From the NCBI GenBank assembly GCA_963853835.1, contig OY970828.1, forward strand, positions 1,319,501-1,383,500: a stretch of 64,000 nt of DNA. Reading direction: 5' to 3'. This document shows, one piece after another, positions 13,066 through 25,688 of this stretch. The translations under genes were made by a program, and so were the position numbers. A model generated the notes under the pieces. The model did no database searches. It was not told where the DNA came from and saw only the letters and a program-made list of their open reading frames with translations. Within the stretch, counting starts at the first letter, position 1. Each line of letters starts with the position of its first letter. Source of the stretch: Calendula officinalis (taxonomy: Eukaryota > Streptophyta > Magnoliopsida > Asterales > Asteraceae).

Positions 13066-14789
13066 TGTAACGACCCGAAATTGTAAATAAATAAAATATG
13101 TAAAAATATGATAATTATGGATAAATCATATAAAACACGTGGAAATTGGTTTCATGTCGTTTGGACACCGTATGAGAAAGTTATGGGCGAAACCGGGTCG
13201 AGACAAAGATGAAAAAGTGCAGCCCTGCTGCCTAAGGGAGTTCGCGACGCGAACCTGAGTTCCCGATCGGGAACTAGCTCCAGGGAGTTTGGCCTTTGGT
13301 CGCGATAAAGTTCGCGCCTGCTTAATGATCGCGAACTATGGAAAATCGCATAGTTAGCGACGCGAACTATTGTTCGCGTCGTGATCTTTTGTCTGGCAGC
13401 ATTAAAGTCGGGTGTGAGCTCATTTAATGCATTTCAAAACCCTAGTTTTCTTCCTCTCGAGTTTGTGGACGATTTTGAGTGTAAAGCATCATTTGGAGCA
13501 GATTTCTTGGTCAAATCTTGAGATTCTTCACTCCTAGTTGAAGATTAAAGGTATATCTTCAATCCTTTGTAGTTATGGCTTTAGATCTATGGGTTTAGAA
13601 GCTTGGGGTTGAAACCCTAGTTCTTGGGGTTATGGGTTATGGTGATATAAATGGTGTATACACTTAATAGATGGTATATTAACAAAGGAAACAAGTGTAT
13701 GATTATGATTTGTAAGAATCTTACGGGTTGGTTAAACCTAGGGTTTGGTAAATCATCATATTTGGGGAAATGGATTGATGGGTGTTATCTAGAGGTAGAT
13801 GAACACATTGGTAGTAGTTTGTGATGATAACCATGTCGTGATAATTGTTCTAGATATTCGGTGAAGTGTTGAAGTGGACGAATTGTGAGCAAGGAACCGG
13901 CGGAAAGAATACGGTTAAAGCATCTTTATTGCTAAGGTGAGTACGTGTGGAAATTTACTGAGTACATAGCCTATGAAATACATTTTTTTTATTACTTGTG
14001 TTATGGTCTATTTGCTTAATTGTGTAGACTAGTAGCTAGTAGTTAGTTATACCGATAGTTGTATTGAACTAACTTGTTTGATGATAGACGTGATAGTCGA
14101 GAGCTAGATTGACATAACCATCGAGTTATGATATGGTGAGATGATGTGATGATTCGGGGGATCCCCGGTCATGAGGTATGGAATGGGGAGCATTTGGGCG
14201 GATCCCCATCGGCCCATTCCATGATAGTAATCTTGCTAACTGGAAGTAGTCCGGCGAGTAAGGCAGGTATTGGTAGATTGGGCGATTCCCTCTTGCCTTT
14301 ACCTTGAAGCTTGTTAATGCGGGGGATCCCCGGTTAATAAGTTAATGTGGTTCTAGTTGGTTGGGGACGTCCCGACAACTAGATATGATTGCTAGGAAAG
14401 CAAGGTATTAGAGTCACAATAGGGTGACTAGATAGATGGATGATCGCTTACATGTTTGTTGTTTGCCATTCGGTTGTTATTACCAACTTTGGGTCTAAAC
14501 CCATGTAGCTCACGAGACGTTTTGTCTCACGTACTCCTTGTTTTGTTTTGCTATGTACTCAGGTTCGGGATCGAAGGCTTAGGTACGCATGGATAGAGAT
14601 GCGGGACCTAGATTAGAAGAGCACTAGATTGGATTTAGTCTTAGCTTGGTTATGATCTATTTTGTAACACCTACTTTTATACTCTGATTTCATACCAAGG
14701 TTTTTGTAAATCCGAATTGAGGATGTTCTTCTATTTATAAAAATGTTTTATTTTGGCCAATATTTGGTATTAAAATTTGAGGTGTTACA
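13066..14789 (+). repeat. 5' LTR of nested Ty3 element
   Basis: Begins TGTAACGACCCG and ends GAGGTGTTACA; 1724 bp. A TATATAAAA-like box candidate (CATATAAAACACG) is at about 13128. It is the near-identical partner of 19661-21383. Confidence 0.93.
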
Positions 14790-14792
14790 ACT

Positions 14793-14804
14793 TGGTATCA
14801 GAGA
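14793..14804 (+). other. Primer-binding site for initiator Met-tRNA
   Basis: TGGTATCAGAGA lies 3 bp after the 5' LTR. It matches the usual plant iMet-tRNA primer site (TGGTATCAGAGC) except at the last base. Confidence 0.85.
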
Positions 14805-15028
14805 TATAGTTTAAGTGAATTAGGTTAGATGACCATCCTAGTCTTAGACTGTAGCATTAGGAATATAAGATTCCTTGAGATCATAGGTTGACCTTGAGAC
14901 TTTATATTAAGTTTAGGGTTGAACCTAGGGGACCGATGAATTTGATATGATTTTGGATATTGAGTCTTATGCGACTAATGGGTTGTACACAAGGTACTAA
15001 ATGTTTAATGTCTTTCGTATAGTCTTGA

Positions 15029-18000
15029 TTGAAAGAAATGGTGACCACATGTAGAAGTGGTAAAGCCCCGGAGGGCCGGGAGGAGGAAGTACCTCCTGTC
15101 GAGAGGGTGGTTGAGCAAGAAAGTCAACCGTCGATGCATCGAGTTGATGAGTCGGAGGTCGGAGCTAATAGAACTCCGGTAACCATGGCGGATCTCCAAA
15201 CTATTATCGATCAAATCAAGGGAACGGTGGCCGAAGAAGTGCATCGTATTATTGGAGACCGTGAGAGGTCGGGAGGGGACCGTGAATCCGAGGCTAAGTC
15301 GGAAGAGAGAACCGGGGGTAGTGGCACCGGGGAAGGGAAATCCTCCACGGGTGGCCAAAGTGATGCAAGGGCTAAGCCCATTGTGAAAGAAGGTTGTTCA
15401 TTTAAATCCTTCATGGCTTGTAAGCCAAATGTGTATACGGGTAGTTCGGACCCGAAAGTAACCATGAGGTGGATCCGAGAGACCGAGAGGGTTATCGGAA
15501 GTAGCAAGTGTAAGGATGTTGATATGGTGACGTATGCGTCCCAATTGTTAAAAGAAGATGCCATGGTTTGGTGGGATATTGTGTATGAGACCCTCGGGAG
15601 GGAGGTGATTGAGAAGATGTCGTGGGATGAATTCACCGCGAGGTTGAAAAAGAAATTTTGTCCCGAAAGGGATTTGGAAAAGATGCACGAGAAATTCGTG
15701 ACCCTCAAGAACGGTGATATGTCGATCGAGGAATACTCGAGAGAGTTCACGGGGTTGCTCCCGTTTGTTGCTAAAACCTACTCGGATGAGAGGTTGAGAG
15801 TAGTTCGGTATGCAAGTGGGCTACCGTGGGATTACCAGTTGGAAGTTAAGAGGGCGGTCTCACTCGATGAGGCTATTAGTGCCGCCCGGAGTGTTGAGGA
15901 AGTAAATGAGGCACGTGTTGCCGAAAGGGCCCATGTGGGCGAGAAAAGGAAAGCCGAGAGCGGCTCTAGTTCGTTCAAGAAGGGGAAGTTCACTTCGAGC
16001 TTCTCTAAGCAAGGTAGTGTTGGCTCGTGCAAGAAGTGCGGGAAGAATCATGCCGGCGTGTGCCGAGGAGAGTCAAAAACTTGCTTTAATTGTGGGAAGC
16101 CGGGGCATATGGCCCGAGAATGCAAGTCGAAATCATTGGCCGAGATTGAGTGTTTCTCGTGCCACGAAAAGGGGCACTATAGCAATGTGTGCCCGAAGAA
16201 GGGAAACGAGTCGATGGTGTCCACGGCTCAAAAGAAAGTGGAACCGGCTAAGGTGAAGGGGCGATCCTTCCAACTCACTCGGGATGAGGCGAAGGAGGCA
16301 CACGATGTGGTGTCAGGTACTTTATTCATTAACTCCTTGCCAACTCATATTTTGTTTGATTCGGGTTCCAATTATTCGTTTGTGTCTTATGAGTTCGGTT
16401 GTAAATTGAATGTGCCGTCCGAGATGTTAGATGAGGTTTATGAGATAGAAGTAGCCGACGGGAAAACGTTTATGGTTGAATGTATTTATAGAAATTGTGA
16501 AATAGAGATAGACGGTAGAAAGTTTAAGGTGGATTTGTTGCCCATGGGAATTAGGGCGTTTGATGTGGTTATCGGTATGGATTGGTTGGGTATGCACCAA
16601 GCCAAGATTTTGTGTGGAAAGAAAATAGTGTCGATTAGGACACCCGAGAATGAGAAAGTGTATGTGTATGGGGAGAAACGACATCACATGCCTAATGTGA
16701 TTACCGCTATTAAGGCAAGGAAAAGTATATCGAAAGGTTGTGCATCGTTTATTGCATATGTATTAGATGGCCGAAAGGAAAAGAAGACAATGGATAGTGT
16801 CAAAATTATTCGGGATTTCCCCGAGGTTTTTCCCGATGACTTGCCCGGTTTGCCACCGGAGAGACAAGTCGAATTTAAAATTGATTTAGTGCCGGGGGCG
16901 ACGCCGATTGCTCGTGCTCCCTATCGTTTAGCTCCCACCGAGATGCGGGAATTGATGACCCAATTGCAAGATTTGTTAGATAAGGGTTTCATTCATCCGA
17001 GTTCGTCACCGTGGGGTGCACCGGTGTTATTTGTTAAAAAGAAAGACGGTTCAATGAGAATGTGTATCGACTACCGAGAGTTGAACAAGGTAACTATCAA
17101 GAACCGTTACCCGTTGCCGAGAATTGACGACTTATTCGACCAATTGCAAGGTGCTAGTTATTTCTCGAAGATCGATTTGAGGTCGGGTTATCACCAAGTT
17201 CGGGTGAAAGAAGGCGACACCGAGAAGACGGCTTTTCGCACACGTTATGGTCATTATGAATTTCTAGTGATGCCGTTTGGTCTTACAAACGCACCGGCCA
17301 TTTTTATGGATTTGATGAATCGGGTTTGTAAACCGTTCCTTGATAAGTTTTTGATCGTGTTTATTGACGACATTTTGATTTATTCGAAAACCGAAGAAGA
17401 GCACGAAGGTCATTTGAGGCTTGTTCTAGACGTGTTGAAACGGGAGAAGTTGTATGCAAAATTCTCGAAGTGTGAATTTTGGTTACGGGAAGTGCAATTC
17501 TTAGGTCACGTGGTGACGTGTGATGATATTAAGGTTGATCCATCCAAGATTGAAGCGGTGTCAAATTGGGAGCCTCCGAGGACTCCTACCGAGGTTAGAA
17601 GTTTTCTCTGATTAGCCGGTTATTACCGAAGGTTTATACAAGACTTCTCGAGAATCGCGATTCCACTCACGAAGTTAACGAGAAAAAGTGAGAAGTTTGT
17701 GTGGGAGAAGAAGCAAGAAGAGGCGTTTAAGTTGTTAAAAGAAAAGTTATGTAACGCGCCGATCCTTACGTTACCGGATGGTATGGAAGATTTTGTGGTT
17801 TATAGTGATGCTTCGAACTAAGGGCTCGGTTGTGTGTTGATGCAAAGAGGAAAAGTGATCGCGTATGCCTCGCGACAATTGAAGAATGCGGAATTAAGGT
17901 ACACGACACACGACTTGGAGTTGGCGGTGATTATATTTGCCTTGAAGTTGTGGAGGCATTATTTGTATGGTACTCGGTGTACGTTGTACACGGATCATAA

Positions 18001-19648
18001 AAGTCTACAATACGTGTTTACTCAAAAAGACCTTAATATGCGACAAAGAAGGTGGATCGAGTTGATTGCCGATTATGATTGTGAGATTGTGTATCACGCG
18101 GGAAAGGCTAATGTAGTGGCCGACGCCTTGAGCCGAAAAGTTTATGAAAAACCGAACCGAGGAATTTTATCACGTATAGAAGTTGTCTCGAGCATCATCG
18201 AAAGAATCAAGAATGCCCAACGAGAGGTTATGGGAAAAGACGAGTTAAGACAAGAACGGTTAGGTAAAAACCAACATTTTCTCGAAAATGCACAAGGGTT
18301 GAAGACCGTAGGCGGTCGTATTTGGGTTCCTAAGTTCGGTGGTATCCGAAAAGAGTTGTTGTATGATGTGCACAAGTCGAAGTATTCGATTCACCCGGGA
18401 AGTACAAAGACGTACCAAGATATGAAACGGGTTTATTGGTGGCCCGGAATGAAGGCGAGAGTGGCCAAGTATATCTCTAAGTGTGCCACGTGTGCACAAG
18501 TAAAAGCCGAGCATCAAGTACCGTATGGGGTAGCTCAATCATTGGTTGTACCGGCCGGGAAATGGGAAGATATAACTATGGATTTCATAGTAGGTTTACC
18601 GAAGACGAGTAGAGGTCACGATGCCATTTGGGTCATAGTTGACCAGTTGACCAAGAGTGCATTATTTTTAGCAATTCGGGAAACGTTGCCACTTGAGAAA
18701 TTGGCTAAGTTGTATGTTGATGAGGTGGTTCGACTCCACGGGGTTCCGTTATCAATTGTGTCCGATAGAGACGCGAGGTTTACCTCGAGATTTTGGCGAT
18801 CTTTACAAGAAGAGTTGGGTACAAAGTTGCGGTTGAGTACGGCCTATCATCCGCAAACCGACGGTCAAAGTGAAAGAACAATTCAAACGGTTGAAGATAT
18901 GTTGAGATCGTGTGTGTTAGATTTCGGTGGTAAATGGGATGAACATTTACCGTTAGTCGAGTTCTCGTATAATAATAGCTATCACTCGACTATTAAGATG
19001 CCGCCTTATGAGGCGTTGTATGGAAGAAAATGTAGAACTCCATCTTGTTGGTTGGAAGCGGGAGAGACGAAACTCATGGGTCCCGAGATCGTGAGAGTGA
19101 CAAATGAAAAGATCGGTATTATTCAAACCAACATGAAAGTCGCCCAAGATAGACAACGAAGTTATGCGGGTTTGAAGAAAAGGCCATACGACTTGGATGT
19201 CGGTGATATGGTCATGTTGAAAGTGTCACCTTGGAAAGGTGTAATGCGGTTTGGTAAGAAAGGAAAGTTAAGCCCAAGGTATGTTGGACCGTTTAAAATA
19301 TTGAAACGGGTCGGGCTCCAAGCTTTTAAGATGGAACTTCCACCCGAGCTTCAAGGTGTGCATGACACCTTTCACGTGAGTTATTTGAAAAAGTTTATAG
19401 GGGAAGTTGAAAATATTATTCCGTTGCAAGAGTTGCGGGTTGACGGCCCGAACCGGTTGATTGAGGAGCCCGAGGCTATATTAGAAACGAAGACAAAGAA
19501 GCTTCGGAATAAGGAGATTGATTTGGTGTTGGTCAAGTGGAAGCATTCACTTGGGCCGAATTTGACTTGGGAAGTCAAAGACGAGATTCGGAAGAGGTAC
19601 CCGGATTTCGTGAACTATGATGAGATTCCGAGGACGGAATCTTCTTAA
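15029..19648 (+). pseudogene. gag-pol polyprotein of the nested Ty3 element, two in-frame stops
   Basis: One frame runs through Gag, Pol and the chromodomain-like tail, broken only by TGA at 17609-17611 and TAA at 17819-17821. In residues from 15029: Gag ~110-300; zinc knuckles starting near 334, 352 (CFNCGKPGHMAREC) and 375 (CFSCHEKGHYSNVC); aspartic protease LFDSGS around 444; reverse transcriptase with FIDD around 778-781. After the second stop come RNase H, the HHCC zinc site and DDE core of integrase (SDRDARF; HPQTDGQSE), and the tail. Both stops look like single-base changes, because the surrounding sequence aligns with the family with no shift. The start could be the ATG at 15029 or at 15038 (MVTTCRSGK). 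As it stands the element cannot make a full Pol. Confidence 0.92.
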
Positions 19649-19660
19649 GGGGTAGATAGT

Positions 19661-21383
19661 TGTAACGACCCGAAATTGTAAATAAATAAAATATGTAAAA
19701 ATATGATAATTATGGATAAATTATATAAAACACGTGGAAATTGGTTTCGTGTCGTTTGGACACCGTACGAGAAAGTTATGGCGAAACCGGGTCGAGACAA
19801 AGATGAAAAAGTGCAGCCCTGCTGCCTAAGGGAGTTCGCGACGCGAACCTGAGTTCCCGATCGGGAACTAGCTCCAGGGAGTTTGGCCTTTGGTCGCGAT
19901 AAAGTTCGCGCCTGCTTAACGATCGCGAACTATGGAAAATCGCATAGTTAGCGACGCGAACTATTGTTCGCGTCGTGATCTTTTGTCTGGCAGCATTAAA
20001 GTCGGGTTTGAGCTCATTTAATGCATTTCAAAACCCTAGTTTTCTTCCTCTCGAGTTTGTGGATGATTTTGAGTGTAAAACATCATTTGGAGCAGATTTC
20101 TTGGTCAAATCTTGAGATTCTTCACTCCTAGTTGAAGATTAAAGGTATATCTTCAATCCTTTGTAGTTATGGCTTTAGATCTATGGGTTTAGAAGCTTGG
20201 GGTTGAAACCCTAGTTCTTGGGGTTATGGGTTATGGTGATATAAATGGTGTATACACTTAATAGATGGTATATTAACAAAGGAAACAAGTGTATGATTAT
20301 GATTTGCAAGAATCTTACGGGTTGGTTAAACCTAGGGTTTGGTAAATCATCATATTTGGGGAAATGGATTGATGGGTGTTATCTAGAGGTAGATGAACAC
20401 ATTGGTAGTAGTTTGTGATGATAACCTTGTCGTGATAATTGTTCTAGACATTCGGTGAAGTGTTGAAGTGGACGAATTGTGAGCAAGGAACCGGCGGAAA
20501 GAATACGGTTAAAGCATCTTTATTGCTAAGGTGAGTACGTGTGGAAATTTACTGAGTACATAACCTATGAAATACATTTTTTTTATTACTTGTGTTATGG
20601 TCTATTTGCTTAATTGTGTAGACTAGTAGCTAGTAGTTAGTTATACCGATAGTTGTATTGAACTAACTTGTTTGATGATAGACGTGATAGCCGAGAGCTA
20701 GATTGACATAACCATCGAGTTATGATATGGTGAGATGATGTGATGATTCGGGGGATCCCCGATCATGAGGTATGGAATGGGGAGCATTTGGGCGGATCCC
20801 CATCGGCCCATTCCATGATAGTAGTCTTGCTAACTGGAAGTAGTCCGGCGAGTAAGGCAGGTATTGGTAGATTGGGCGATTCCCTCTTGCCTTTACCTTG
20901 AAGCTTGTTAATGCGGGGGATCCCCGGTTAATAAGTTAATGTGGTTCTAGTTGGTTGGGGACGTCCCGACAACTAGATATGATTGCTAGGAAAGCAAGGT
21001 ATTATAGTCACAATAGGGTGACTAGATAGATGGATGATCGCTTACATGTTTGTTGTTTGCCATTCGGTTGTTATTACCAACTTTGGGTCTAAACCCATGT
21101 AGCTCACGAGACGTTTTGTCTCACGTACTCCTTGTTTTGTTTTGCTATGTACTCAGGTTCGGGATCGAAGGCTTAGGTACGCATGGATAGAGATGCGGGA
21201 CCTAGATTAGAAGAGCACTAGATTGGATTTAGTCTTAGCTTGGTTATGATCTATTTTGTAACACCTACTTTTATACTCTGATTTCATACCAAGGTTTTTG
21301 TAAATCCGAATTGAGGATGTTATTCTATTTATAAAAATGTTTTATTTTGGCCAATATTTGGTATTAAAATTTGAGGTGTTACA
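19661..21383 (+). repeat. 3' LTR of nested Ty3 element
   Basis: 1723 bp, begins TGTAACGACC and ends GGTGTTACA, near-identical to 13066-14789. It is followed directly by the TSD copy TTTGC. Confidence 0.93.
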
Positions 21384-22584
21384 TTTGCTTGCTTCCGATA
21401 AGTGAGCATTGATTTGTGTAGAAGGCATTCAAGATCTTTTTATGGCTGGCACATGGGGTTGAGCAGCCGAGCATCCCGAGCCAATCTTGTGTTCGAGTCG
21501 TCGAGTGGTAAAGCTTTCGGTATAGCTCTTAATACTAACTCCTGTTTTATTTTGTTTTGGTTAATTCATCCTTTTCGTATTCGATCTTATTAATCTGTTC
21601 GTGTAGGATAATTAGTAGGGTTGCGGCTTTTTGATGGTTGGTACCGAGCCAAGTCGGTTTTGGGTTGTTGGTTGAATTGTTGTCTTGTTTCGTTTAGCTT
21701 TTGTTCATCGTTTTATAAAATTGAGAATTATGACCGAAGGGGAAACTGAACCCATAGGGTTCTCGGTTTTTACAATCGGGAAACTTTTTTTTATCATCAA
21801 GTTTTAGAAATCATTTATAAATTAAGAAAACTGAGATTTTAATCTGCCGGGTTTTCATTTTTGGGAAGCTTGGGTTATTCGGTAACGAGTCGGGTTGCTT
21901 GGGTTTAAAGTTAATAAAGTTTTGTAACAGATTCTGTCCTTTTGTTCACGGCTGTTTCTGACCTGTTTAAAATAACCTTTTAGATTTTTGGCCCGGGATG
22001 AGATCTTGTTTTCTGAGTTAGCTTGACCTGTGCAGCATGCCTGTCTTGTGACACCATTTTGAGACCCTTAGAATCTATTTTGGACAGTGACCGTCTCACA
22101 ATGATTTGTAGTTCTGGTTGTCTAGTATTTACGATAAAAAGATGGGAAACATCTAATGAGCCGATTAGGAGTTATGGCAGTTTCCGTGAGACCGACGGGT
22201 GCTGCCAGCTTTTCTAAAATAAGTCCTTGGGTAGAATTTTAATTCGGGGTTTCGTTTTGTGTTTTAGGATCGTCTAAGAGATAACTTGGTGTGCCTTTGA
22301 CTTTCGGGAACCCTTTGGAGCTTACGTTCTCGAGGTGAGTATTCTCACCGTGTATTCAGTTTTTAACATAGTACATGCATGACTTATGTGTTATATTAGT
22401 TGAACCTTATGTGCTATCTGAGTATCTGAGCATTTGTTGATTTATTTTTATCTGAGACATTGTGCCTGGGTAACCGAGCTCGGCACAGGGTCATTCTGTG
22501 CTACTACTTGCTAGGGCATCTGAGATAATTATGTTAAAGAGATAATAAAACATAATAATACACATCTGAGTTTCTGGCTATATG

Positions 22585-22690
22585 CCTATCTTGGGATCAC
22601 CTCCCGTCTGAGTTTTTGGGATCATTCCCGTCTGAGTTTTTGGGATCACTCTCGTCTGAGTTTTGGCTTATGCCTATCTGAGGTGTGAGG
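22585..22690. repeat. Short tandem repeat inside the solo LTR
   Basis: Three to four tandem units of about 31 bp, each holding TGGGATCA, TCCCGTC or a variant, and TGAGTTTT. They lie in the right part of the solo LTR. Confidence 0.75.
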
Positions 22691-23147
22691 AGGGGCGATC
22701 GACCCGAATCACACAAGCACGCTATATAAATTAAAATCTGAGTAATAAAATCTGAGAACTAAATCTAAGTAATTAACTGAGTAGATTCTGATTAGGAGTA
22801 CACCGATGTGCCCTCATGTGTTGCATGTTTTAATTGTTTGCATTTTGAGATTATTTACTCAGCTTCCCAGCTGACCCATATTTTCCCCCACTGTTTCAGG
22901 TACCAGCAAAGGAAAGGAGAAGGTGGACGGTTGACCGCTGTATTTCACCAATGCTGATGTGGACAGCATTTATTATTTTTTTGAACACCTTTTTACTCTA
23001 TTAAACTATTTCCGCATTAAATATTTTGTTAAATAACGACTTTACTATTTTGGGATTTAAAGTTTTTGAATTATTGGGACATTTTACTTTAAAATCTTGT
23101 ACTCGAAAATTTTTAAATTCTTGTAAATTTTTGGGTGTTACATTATG

Positions 23148-23370
23148 AAACACATGTGCTTCAGTACACAAGAAAAAAAATTCAAAACAAGTGAAACATA
23201 TCATTATGAAGCACATGTGCTTCATAAAGCCAAGCACATGTGTTTTTGTTCCTGAACACATGTAACTTACAAGCAATTCATTTGTCTTTAAATCACGAAT
23301 CACATGTGCTTAACGTTATGAAACACATGTGCTTCATTACTTGAAACACATGTGCTTGGATGTGTGTATA
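23148..23370. repeat. CACATGTG-rich repeat, right half
   Basis: Continuation of the repeat at 11695-12017 beyond the LTR insertion. It contains repeated GAAGCACATGTGCTTC and ATGAAACACATGTGCTTC words. A ~120-bp block closely parallels 11880-12010, so the original repeat was itself internally duplicated. Confidence 0.72.
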
Positions 23371-24660
23371 CACTCCTTTATGAATAGATGAAGACCTGCA
23401 AGCAATACAGGGAATGACGATCAAGTAAGCTTGAAATCGAACCTGTAAGTCTATAATCATGAGTTAATTTTTTTTAAGGAAATGAAAGACCTGCGATTTT
23501 TGTTTCAATCCACACCCCGATTTGGGAATATAAAATATTTCATTTTTCATTTTGGGGGATTTTTCCCTCAGTTTCAACGAATTTTGTTTCCCCGATTTGG
23601 TAATATAAAGTATTTCTTTTTCAGCTTGGTTCTATCTGCTTCCTATTTCATTTCAGTTTGTATTTATTATGTGTACACGTAAAATCTCTGTGTTGTTGTC
23701 TTGCATAGGTACACACCTGGTTCGTTGATATACAATTATATTATGTTTTATCGTCCTTACAAAAAAACATTTTGGGCAACTTTCAACCTAAATCGACCCA
23801 TTTATAAGTAAATGGTTTGAAAACGAGCCATTTGTAGCTGTTGTTTTGATTGATATGTTTCTGGTGTTCATGCAGGAAAAATTAGTCGCCAACAATTATT
23901 ACTTCAATAAATCTACTAAAGATGCATACAGTGATACATATCATATGTATTAGCTTATAATTCACATTCCATGAAGGACATTGTTAATGTTCACCGCCTT
24001 GAAAAAATTCGGCAATGTAAAATTTTTTGCCCACCTATGAATAAGTTTCTGGTACCGCCCGTGCTTCGGGTTGCTATTTGAAAAATATGTTTCTAATTGT
24101 TCGATAAATTGAAAAATTATGTTCTGAATTGTTTGATAGATTCACGCATATAGTGTAAACATACAAAGTTGGGTTTTGCAAGAAAGTCTTTATAAAAAAA
24201 GCACTATTCAATTACTAATTACTACTCATCTACTGTATTTCCCCTATAAAATGTTAGTATAGGTAATTTGGTTATAAAAGAGAAATATTTACTAGGTAAG
24301 GCTCTAAATGATACATTTCATATACTAATTATTTAAGTTTATTAGTTTTTACTAATTAAAGTATTTGTTTAACTTATATAGAAAGCCTAACCCAACAATT
24401 AGAAAAATAATTTGAAAATAAAATGAAACTTAAATTGAAATTTTAAATTAAAAAATTATAGGTTATAAAAATGAAATACAATTTGCATGTTTAAAGTGTA
24501 GGCTGGCCCAAAGAAATTAAAAGTTGGCCCAAAGAAATTAAAAGTTGTCCGACCCATCACAAATGACCATCGACATCCGAGCCAATACATTCACACGGTC
24601 ATCTTGTCTGAATTACTAGTATTTACTTCAACTTTCAAAAAATTTAAAATAATTAAGATC
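23371..24660. other. Intergenic, no gene seen
   Basis: AT-rich DNA with no convincing coding. Two details stand out. A 26-base block at 23611-23636 is identical to 55041-55066. A ~27-bp direct repeat containing GGCCCAAAGAAATTAAAAGTT lies at about 24497-24549. Confidence 0.5.
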
Positions 24661-24850
24661 GGAAACCCTAACACCCTAAGACTGGGCGTATTGGGCGACC
24701 GGAAGCTCGGTCGCGACCGGCCACATAAGCCACCCGATGCGTCCCCCACCGTTACACCCGATCACCGACGACGCGTCCCCCACCCTGAAAGGTCGACTAC
24801 TCGACCGGTGGGCTGTTTCTTTGTTCGCCGGTTTTGCCTCTTTCTCTCTT

Positions 24851-24914
<64 letters not shown>
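24851..24914. repeat. (TA)n microsatellite
   Basis: About 60 bp of pure TA repeat, followed by AT-rich DNA to 25010. Confidence 0.95.
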
Positions 24915-24920
<6 letters not shown>

Positions 24921-25125
24921 TTAATAATTTAATAATATATTATATATAAAATAAATATTATATAATATATATATTAATAAAACGAAATTTCTTAAAAAAA
25001 AATAAAAAAAAATTGGTCGCCGATTCGGTCACCCGTTACGGGGGTTTGGTCGCTGTTTGGTCATGTGTTTGATTAGGAGAGAGAAAGCTGATGTGGCGCA
25101 GAGGTGGCATGGGTGACCAAACTTA

Positions 25126-25656
25126 GAGCATCCCCAATGGTTAACCTCACAAAGACTTATTACTTTTGTCACATCAACTATCTACTAACAAAAAACCTAT
25201 TTAAAAAAAAGCATCTCCAATGGTTAACCTTTCAAAAAGCTTTTTCTTATTAATATTACTAGTTTACCTTTATATATCTCAAATGTTTTATAAATGCCCC
25301 TCATATATAATTTGATCATTTTTATAGTATTTTATAATACTTAATATACCACAAAATAACAAAACTTATCATCATTTTTGTTCTTTATAAAAAATATTAA
25401 AATATGACAAAATTATCATTTATAGTTATAAAAATAATAAAGAATTCATATATAAATTTATCTAGGGTTTAAAATGTAAAATTAGTAAATATGAGGACTA
25501 AATAAATCAAATATTGAAAGAAAGTTAAGAGGTTATGGAAGAATAAGTCATTGAAAAAAGCTTTTAAAAAAGCTCTTCACTCCAATAGCAAAAAGTCATC
25601 CAAAGACTTATTTAAATAGTAATAAGCTTTTGAATAAGTTACCATTGGAGATGCTC
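25126..25656. mobile_element. MITE with GAGCATC termini and TTA target duplication
   Basis: Ends GAGCATCCCCAATGGTTAAC and GTTACCATTGGAGATGCTC are inverted repeats, flanked by TTA (25123-25125 and 25657-25659). A second internal copy of the left end (GCATCTCCAATGGTTAACC) near 25212 shows that the element is a composite or partly duplicated. The 3-bp TTA duplication suggests PIF/Harbinger. Confidence 0.75.
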
Positions 25657-25688
25657 TTAGTTTGGTCACCCATTACGGGTAGTCTAAA

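Larger units (their letters stand above)
13066..21383 (+). mobile_element. Young Ty3/gypsy chromovirus (Tekay/Del-like), nested
   Basis: An 8318-bp element: LTR 13066-14789, primer-binding site, gag-pol, purine-rich tract near 19648-19660, LTR 19661-21383. It is flanked by TTTGC on both sides (13061-13065 and 21384-21388). By eye the LTRs differ at about 16 substitutions and one 1-bp indel in ~1723 bp (about 1%), so the insertion is recent. A C-terminal chromodomain-like tail after the integrase places it among chromoviruses; Tekay/Del is my best guess at the clade. Confidence 0.92.
12018..23142. mobile_element. Solo LTR (~2.8 kb) of a Ty3-type element, split by a nested insertion
   Basis: Starts TGTAACACCCCG and ends GGGTGTTACA, flanked by TTATG on both sides (12013-12017 and 23143-23147). 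After removing the nested element and one copy of its TSD (13066-21388), 2.8 kb remains. I see no gag-pol sequence, primer-binding site or second LTR in it, so I read it as a solo LTR left by recombination between two LTRs. A highly decayed small element is the alternative. Confidence 0.72.
24678..25688. mobile_element. Probable TIR element with GGTCGCC/GGTCACC motifs, interrupted by a MITE
   Basis: The left end AGACTGGGCGTATTGGGCGACC is an imperfect inverted match to the right end GGTCACCCATTACGGGTAGTCT. The inside has repeated GGTCGCC/CGGTCACCC words and a TA microsatellite. The flanks CTAACACCCT and CTAAAACCCT may be a target duplication, but I cannot fix the boundaries exactly. Superfamily not assigned. 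Confidence 0.45.

Noticed and set aside
15005..19578. Several antisense frames of 60-180 codons opposite gag-pol
   Set aside because: Shadows of the retrotransposon coding strand; no independent homology or splice support.
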